Assembly: GCA_964034945.1 (NCBI GenBank)
Contig: OZ035960.1
Span: 29,437,487-29,501,486, forward strand
DNA from: Chrysopilus asiliformis
Taxonomy: Eukaryota; Arthropoda; Insecta; Diptera; Rhagionidae
Length of the DNA stretch: 64,000 nt
Direction: 5' to 3'
Positions 59,103 to 64,000 of this stretch are shown here, in pieces; the first letter of the stretch is position 1; each line of letters begins with the position of its first letter. A program made the translations under genes and the position numbers. The notes beneath the pieces were generated by a model. The model did no database searches. It had not been told where the DNA came from and saw nothing but the letters and a program-made list of their open reading frames with translations.

Positions 59103-60020
59103 CAGTCTTAGGGATGACAAACGATTTTAATTTCCGCATGTCCGTTCGTCTGTCCGTCCGTCTGTCCCAATAACTTTCGAAAGGTTTGAGCTACAGACTT
59201 GAAATTTTGTACAGTTACGTTTACCATAAATGGCTAGGATAAGTTCTTGAACGGGCAAAATTGGACCATTCCTTCTGCCTTCTCCCTTCTCCCTTCTCCC
59301 TTCTCCCTTCTCCCTTCTCCCTTCTCCCTTCTCCCTTCTCCCTTCTCCCTTCTCCCTTCTCCCTTCTCCCTTCTCCCTTCTCCCTTCTCCCTTCTCCCTT
59401 CTCCCTTCTCCCTTCTCCCTTCTCCCTTCTCCCTTCTCCCTTCTCCCTTCTCCCTTCTCCCTTCTCCCTTCTCCCTTCTCCCTTCTCCCTTCTCCCTTCT
59501 CCCTTCTCCCTTCTCCCTTCTCCCTTCTCCCTTCTCCCTTCTCCCTTCTCCCTTCTCCCTTCTCCCTTCTCCCTTCTCCCTTCTCCCTTCTCCCTTCTCC
59601 CTTCTCCCTTCTCCCTTCTCCCTTCTCCCTTCTCCCTTCTCCCTTCTCCCTTCTCCCTTCTCCCTTCTCCCTTCTCCCTTCTCCCTTCTCCCTTCTCCCT
59701 TCTCCCTTCTCCCTTCTCCCTTCTCCCTTCTCCCTTCTCCCTTCTCCCTTCTCCCTTCTCCCTTCTCCCTTCTCCCTTCTCCCTTCTCCCTTCTCCCTTC
59801 TCCCTTCTCCCTTCTCCCTTCTCCCTTCTCCCTTCTCCCTTCTCCCTTCTCCCTTCTCCCTTCTCCCTTCTCCCTTCTCCCTTCTCCCTTCTCCCTTCTC
59901 CCTTCTCCCTTCTCCCTTCTCCCTTCTCCCTTCTCCCTTCTCCCTTCTCCATTCTCCCTTCCCCCATACAAACGAAACAGTTTTTTTGCAATTTTCTCGA
60001 AAATGGTGAGTCATATTATA
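59103..60020 (+). mobile_element. HINE-like type 1 element carrying a giant heptamer array
   Basis: tagggatgacaaacgatttt, tccgcatgtccgttcgtctg, aactttcgaaaggtttgagc and aacgggcaaaattggaccat lead into the array. It resumes with cccccatacaaacgaaacag and ttttctcgaaaatggtgagt. The 5' end is truncated. The array replaces the family's usual short pyrimidine block. Confidence 0.75.
59278..59968 (+). repeat. (TTCTCCC)n heptamer microsatellite, about 96 units
   Basis: Essentially perfect 7-bp periodicity from 59278 to 59950, then one variant unit and a few more. The heptamer contains no stop codon in any frame, which creates 245-295-residue open frames on both strands (REKGEGR or LLPSPFS repeats). 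These are not genes. Confidence 0.97.
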
Positions 60021-60626
60021 AGATTTATTATGATAAAATGCATTTATATCTTAGATAGTCATCAATAGAATAATTGATAAGAAATTTCTTAATATTTCGA
60101 GTATATCGAATGAAAAGCGATATTAATGATATCATAAAATTTCTTACATAAGTCTGAATAGCTAAGGACGTAAAATTTGAATTCTGAATAAATGTGGAAA
60201 ATCATTATGCATAAAAAATAGCATGAATCTGATGCTTTAGTCACATTTGTTGTATGCCATTTGCATATATAGAATGCAAATTGAAACTTTTAGTTATGTG
60301 ATGTAAATTTCAGGCACTTTATTTGATCATAAATCAAAAGTTGGTAAATCGAATGTATTTCGTAATGGGTAACATTTTTTGATCGATATTACATATGTTT
60401 ATAGACATGTAATAATTTTGTACGCCAAAGAATACTTAAGTCTAACATGTCTTGAATAATGGAGAGATGCTCTGAAGGACATCAGAATTTTATTGTATTT
60501 TCATTGTTCAATTGTTACATCGAATAATATGATAAATGATATTTTCCATGGTTATTGCTTTACATTTGATGTAAAGAAAATATTTCGAGAACTATATGAT
60601 AGTTGGTAGTGAAATTAGGTTTTCTA

Positions 60627-61068
60627 TCATACTAATATATAAAAATGAGTTGGTGTCTGTCCGTCCGTCTGTCTGTCTGTGGCGCGGATTGCGGGCGCAT
60701 GGATTGAGCTACAGACTTGAAATTTCGCACAGGTCCGTTTTTCGTAAAATGCGAGGCTAAGTTCGTTAATGGGCAAAAATGAACCATTAGAAAACGAACG
60801 AAAACGTTTTTTTGCGAATATCTCAAAAACGGTGCATCTTATCAAAAAAGTGCAAGAACAAAAGTTGTTTAGGACATGATTCTACATTAAAGTTCCATAC
60901 ATCAAAATCCGATTGGAATAAATTTTGAACAATCTTATTGGAAAGTTTGACTACAAAGTGGAATTTTGATACAACTGTTCGCCGTTCAGTTAGACTTCGA
61001 ATAATGTCATATCACCATACGGGTTTTCAATAATTGCCAGAATGGCAATTATAGCTTTTGTTATGTTT
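60627..61068 (+). mobile_element. Chimeric element: Helitron 5' end, HINE type 2 body
   Basis: Starts TCATACTAATATATAAAAAT after an A, identical to the Helitron at 52076. After tgagttggtgtctgtccgtc it switches at the microsatellite to the type 2 body (ggcgcggattgcgggcgcat, ttgaaatttcgcacaggtcc). It keeps the type 2 3' end: tatcaccatacgggt, hairpin ttgccagaatggcaa, gcttttgttatgttt. Confidence 0.8.
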
Positions 61069-61149
61069 TTAATTATAATATTTTATGCTGTGGGGTCATA
61101 CTTGATGAACTTTTCACAAAAAAAAATATAAAAAAAATAAAATAAAGCT

Positions 61150-61283
61150 AAAATAAATACCGAAACTATTTTTGCTCGTTTTCTTTATTGTAACGGAATT
61201 AAATTTTTATAACATTACAACGTAATTTTGAGGAAAAATCCGGAAAATCGTTATTTCGTTACGTTACGATAACGTTTCGCATC
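61150..61283. mobile_element. hAT-like terminal fragment
   Basis: Ends cgttacgataacgtttcgca then tccctg; inverted this is CAGGGATGCGAAACG, a hAT-style end. The other end was not found in the window. Directly abuts the mariner relic at 61286. Confidence 0.5.
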
Positions 61284-61285
61284 CC

Positions 61286-61498
61286 TGCTTTGGACTTCTT
61301 CCGTTGGGGTTATTTCAAAAGTAAAGTCTATGTCAACAAGCCAACAATAATTCGTTAGCTGAGGGATAAGATAATAAGGCATATTTGTGGGATCGGGGAG
61401 CAATTATGCAGAGATGTCATCAAAAAATTTGATCAACGAGTGGAGGTGTGCCGCCGAAGCCTTGGCAAACATTTGAGCGATATTATCTTACACATATA
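61286..61498 (+). pseudogene. Mariner-type transposase C-terminal relic
   Basis: Reads LDFFRWGYFKSKVYVNKPTI, then with a stop RDKIIRHICGIGEQLCRDVI and VCRRSLGKHLSDIILH. It is homologous to the C-terminus of the elements at 3.5 and 50.8 kb (LDFFLWGYVKSLVYANKPT) but much diverged. A further tail, tctgtcaacattggttcaag, may be the old 3' end. Confidence 0.75.
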
Positions 61499-61619
61499 AC
61501 TGCTAAATAACATAATTCAACAAAGAAATCAAAAATCTTTAATAACATAGCCTTATTTTCTGTCAACATTGGTTCAAGCCAGTGGAACAGCCTATATTTT
61601 GAAGCTTAACTATCAAAAA

Positions 61620-62500
61620 ACCAATAAAAAGATTTAAATTGCATGTTTTACTTAATTCAGATTCAAAAATCTATAGTATTTTTCATACATCTTAAAAGTT
61701 CTCTGAAAATTTCTGTTATTGCCTATCTTTAATTATTTAATCTTTGCTTACAGTCACTACTGCTATTGATTCCAATCGTATAGAGATTAAATTTTGCCTT
61801 TCTGGTTTTTAAAATTATTACTTTCAACCTGCATTTTCAGTTTTCATATTGGAAAACCTGAAAAAATTGATCTTTGAGCGATGAAATCGTAAACCGGATA
61901 ATAGTGCGAAGGAGAAGACGGTGAAAAATAAGCTCATCTTCATGATTTAGATATCGGATTGATTCAAAGTACACGAAATTTTGCAAAACTCATAGTTGCG
62001 GAATCCGGATCTAGTATTCTAAGGGCCGAATTCCAAAAGCGGCCGTTCGAAATGCGCATGAAAATTCAAATGTAAATTATAAGGAGTTTGGTGGGTGTTT
62101 AAAAATATACACTTGTGGGATCCCGGTCTAATTCATTATCATCCGATTGGACACACTGTAGTTTATAGTCACTCTAGTGTCCAAGCTCTTTACTAAAAAG
62201 GGCATATATGTTCTAAGCTCTCTACGGACGATCAGCTACCAACAAAAGTTTTCTCAAACGTCAAAGAAGTTCGACTGAATGTCACAAGGTGATCGTCGTT
62301 GACGTTCTCCTTCTTATTATGTTCTTCGAAAGCGTAAATAGAAAAAAAATAGGCAAACCTACCTATATATGTGCACAATCTATATATAATATTATATATA
62401 GCCTTATGTATTTACAAAGCAAAAAAAACCATAGATGAATATCAAGACGAAGTGAAGTATGATCAACATTTTCGCTCGTAATAATAATTTGCTAAGTGTG
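61620..62500. other. AT-rich unique DNA
   Basis: No exon or element recognised. 61870-62340 is less AT-rich, with no sustained reading frame. Confidence 0.3.
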
Positions 62501-62539
62501 TAATTTTCTCTGTGTACTTTTCCGCGATCGGTTTTTCCT

Positions 62540-62955
62540 GCCAAACAGTTTAGTTCTAAAGACTCGATACACTTTCGCTATTGTTTACGACCCGCTGTCG
62601 CAGTTTTCGTCTCATAAATGGTGAAAAGTGATTTTCCGCGAAGTGATCGTTCTTGGTGCTTGTTCTAAAATAATACCGAAAAAGATCATCAAAGTTCTAA
62701 AAAGTACAAAAAAAAGTAGAATATTTCCGCTGGGTGATTTTCTGTGTTCATTGTACATTCTGTGATTTTTACTGTTTATCGGAAGCTGTTCAAAATGTAA
62801 TTATTATTTTTCGATTTTATTTAAATATTCTATTTTCTTAATCTTAATTTAATAATATAAAAATTCTCTTTAGCAAGTCATTGCCTGAAATACTTTTCAT
62901 AATGTTAAAAGTTCAATTTTTTTTGCTGTGTGTTGCTCTGTCACACATGTGCGAT
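62540..62955 (+). other. Possible 5' exon(s) of a gene on the plus strand
   Basis: 62540-62798 resembles an insect 5'UTR: acagtttagttctaaagac near a possible initiator, then gtgaaaagtgattttccgcg and gtgatcgttcttggtgc. A candidate donor GTAATT follows gttcaaaat (62799). A candidate acceptor ttctctttag is at about 62873, followed by cataatgttaaaagttc, which opens a 21-codon signal-peptide-like frame (MLKVQFFLLCVALSHM...). All borders are guesses by eye; it could be non-coding. Confidence 0.22.
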
Positions 62956-64000
62956 TTTTTAAAATAAAAATTTTCAAGCTCGTCTCAATTGAACCAGCAT
63001 CTGAAAATAAAAATAAAGTGTCAAAAGTACTAAAATTCTGGCGATAATTATTATCTCAACGCGAAATTCTAAATAAAGTTTATTAATACACATTTAAAAT
63101 AGTGTTACCTGCTGATAATATGTGAGCGAAGTGACGTGTAAAGTGGCAGAAATTTATTCACATGTTCACCGTTGTGTGTGTACGAATGGTCTGTCAAAAT
63201 TTTTCAAGCTTGCCAAAAAGCTGTTAATGAAAAAATTAAACAGAAATCTTCTTTGTTTTCGTTCTAAAAATAAATCCCAATATTTTCAAAATACTTTCTA
63301 ATCTATGTATTTAGATGGATTCGGTCCTAACCAATTCAAAATTTACTCAATAATCTCTGGCTTTGAAAATAACGTATATACATATATAATTTTTTGTTTG
63401 ACATAAATATGATGTTAAAAACCAGTTTTTTATTCCCACTTGTAGAGATGTCATTAAAATAAATGTAAGTTCATGTGTGTAAATAAATACAGGAAAAGCT
63501 CTCCAACACAACATGTGGCGTTGTTGACTCTTGACAGTTTATTTTTATCGCACGGCAAGGCAAATATGCACTAAAAATATTCCAATTTTTTATTTCTTAA
63601 ATAAAAAGCAAGTATTGGTCGGACAAGGTTGTGGCTGGAACTTGTACTAAAAGCATTCGTGTTTTTAGAATATACGTTTATAAGTATCAAGTAGGTGGGG
63701 GTATCGTAGGAGCTTTCATAAGTGGGTATAAACTGATCGGCCATGTGGTGTGTGGTTGGTTTATTCAATTTGAATTCTGTTTATTTACATATATGGAAAG
63801 TTGTAGAACTAATAAAATGTTGAGAAACATTTTTGATCAATTCTCGCTTTAAGAACAAATCTTCAGAATTGTCAAACTGAAATTATTATAGATCGGTTAC
63901 TAGCTCGGAAATTGCTTTTATCCGAGTCAGAGTGGTTATGGCGGAAAACCCAAGCTTAATGTTTTTTTTTACATTAAAGCTATTGCTATTAAGCGCATCA
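62956..64000. other. AT-rich DNA to the window edge
   Basis: Nothing supported. The 65-73-codon frames near 63.6-63.85 kb have no known motif. Confidence 0.3.

Noticed and set aside
59127..60068. Open frames of 245-295 residues on both strands with REKGEGR or LLPSPFS repeats
   Set aside because: They are produced by a heptamer microsatellite that lacks stop codons in every frame; no conserved domain, and they exist on both strands at once.

Overview
This window is AT-rich eukaryotic DNA, most likely from an insect and probably a fly (Diptera). The grounds are a spliced exon with canonical GT-AG borders, a first coding exon that reads like insect Drgx, and a dense population of transposable elements dominated by short elements built like the Drosophila DINE-1/HINE repeats. 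There are no bacterial-style operons or ribosome binding sites, and no tRNA, rRNA or CRISPR array was recognised. Almost all the short open reading frames here are chance frames or pieces of transposons.

Only one host exon is well supported. It lies at 12531-12654 on the minus strand and carries the start codon and first 32 codons of a Drgx-like paired-type homeobox gene. Its remaining coding exons, including the homeobox, must lie to the left of the window. The DNA to its right is therefore expected to be 5' intron and upstream sequence. A second, weaker host candidate is a 5'-UTR-like stretch on the plus strand near 62.5-62.8 kb.

The rest is largely a transposon graveyard with readable stratigraphy. 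Layer 1 is HINE-like elements (nonautonomous, Helentron-type) at 1.5, 6.2, 9.5, 12.9, 21.8, 32.5-34.3, 35.7, 36.7, 41.1, 43.2, 43.9, 51.6, 59.1 and 60.6 kb. They share subterminal inverted repeats, a GTCY microsatellite, a pyrimidine tract and a 3' hairpin. Layer 2 is cut-and-paste elements inserted into these and into each other. hAT-like elements with perfect 8-bp target duplications lie at 12.9, 13.8, 22.5 and 40.0 kb. Elements flanked by TTA/TAA lie at 16.1, 19.4, 20.1, 32.8, 33.2, 34.0 and 43.0 kb. TTAA-flanked elements lie at 7.0, 7.4 and 16.3 kb. TA-flanked elements lie at 3.4, 16.0, 17.1, 18.6, 22.6, 39.5, 39.9 and 55.3 kb. A canonical Helitron (TC...CTAG) sits at 52.1 kb.

The most unusual item is a small three-exon gene on the minus strand (23143-23758), complete with splice sites, stop codon and polyadenylation signal. 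It sits wholly inside a TA-flanked element that is itself inside a hAT-like element. Other points worth a second look are a HINE/Helitron chimera joined at its microsatellite, a chain of insertions at a single TTA, a three-deep nest of different superfamilies, a roughly 96-unit heptamer array inside a HINE, and several long perfect inverted repeats. Stretches without features are AT-rich intergenic or intronic DNA; the cleanest, 26.6-28.4 kb, is a candidate regulatory region.
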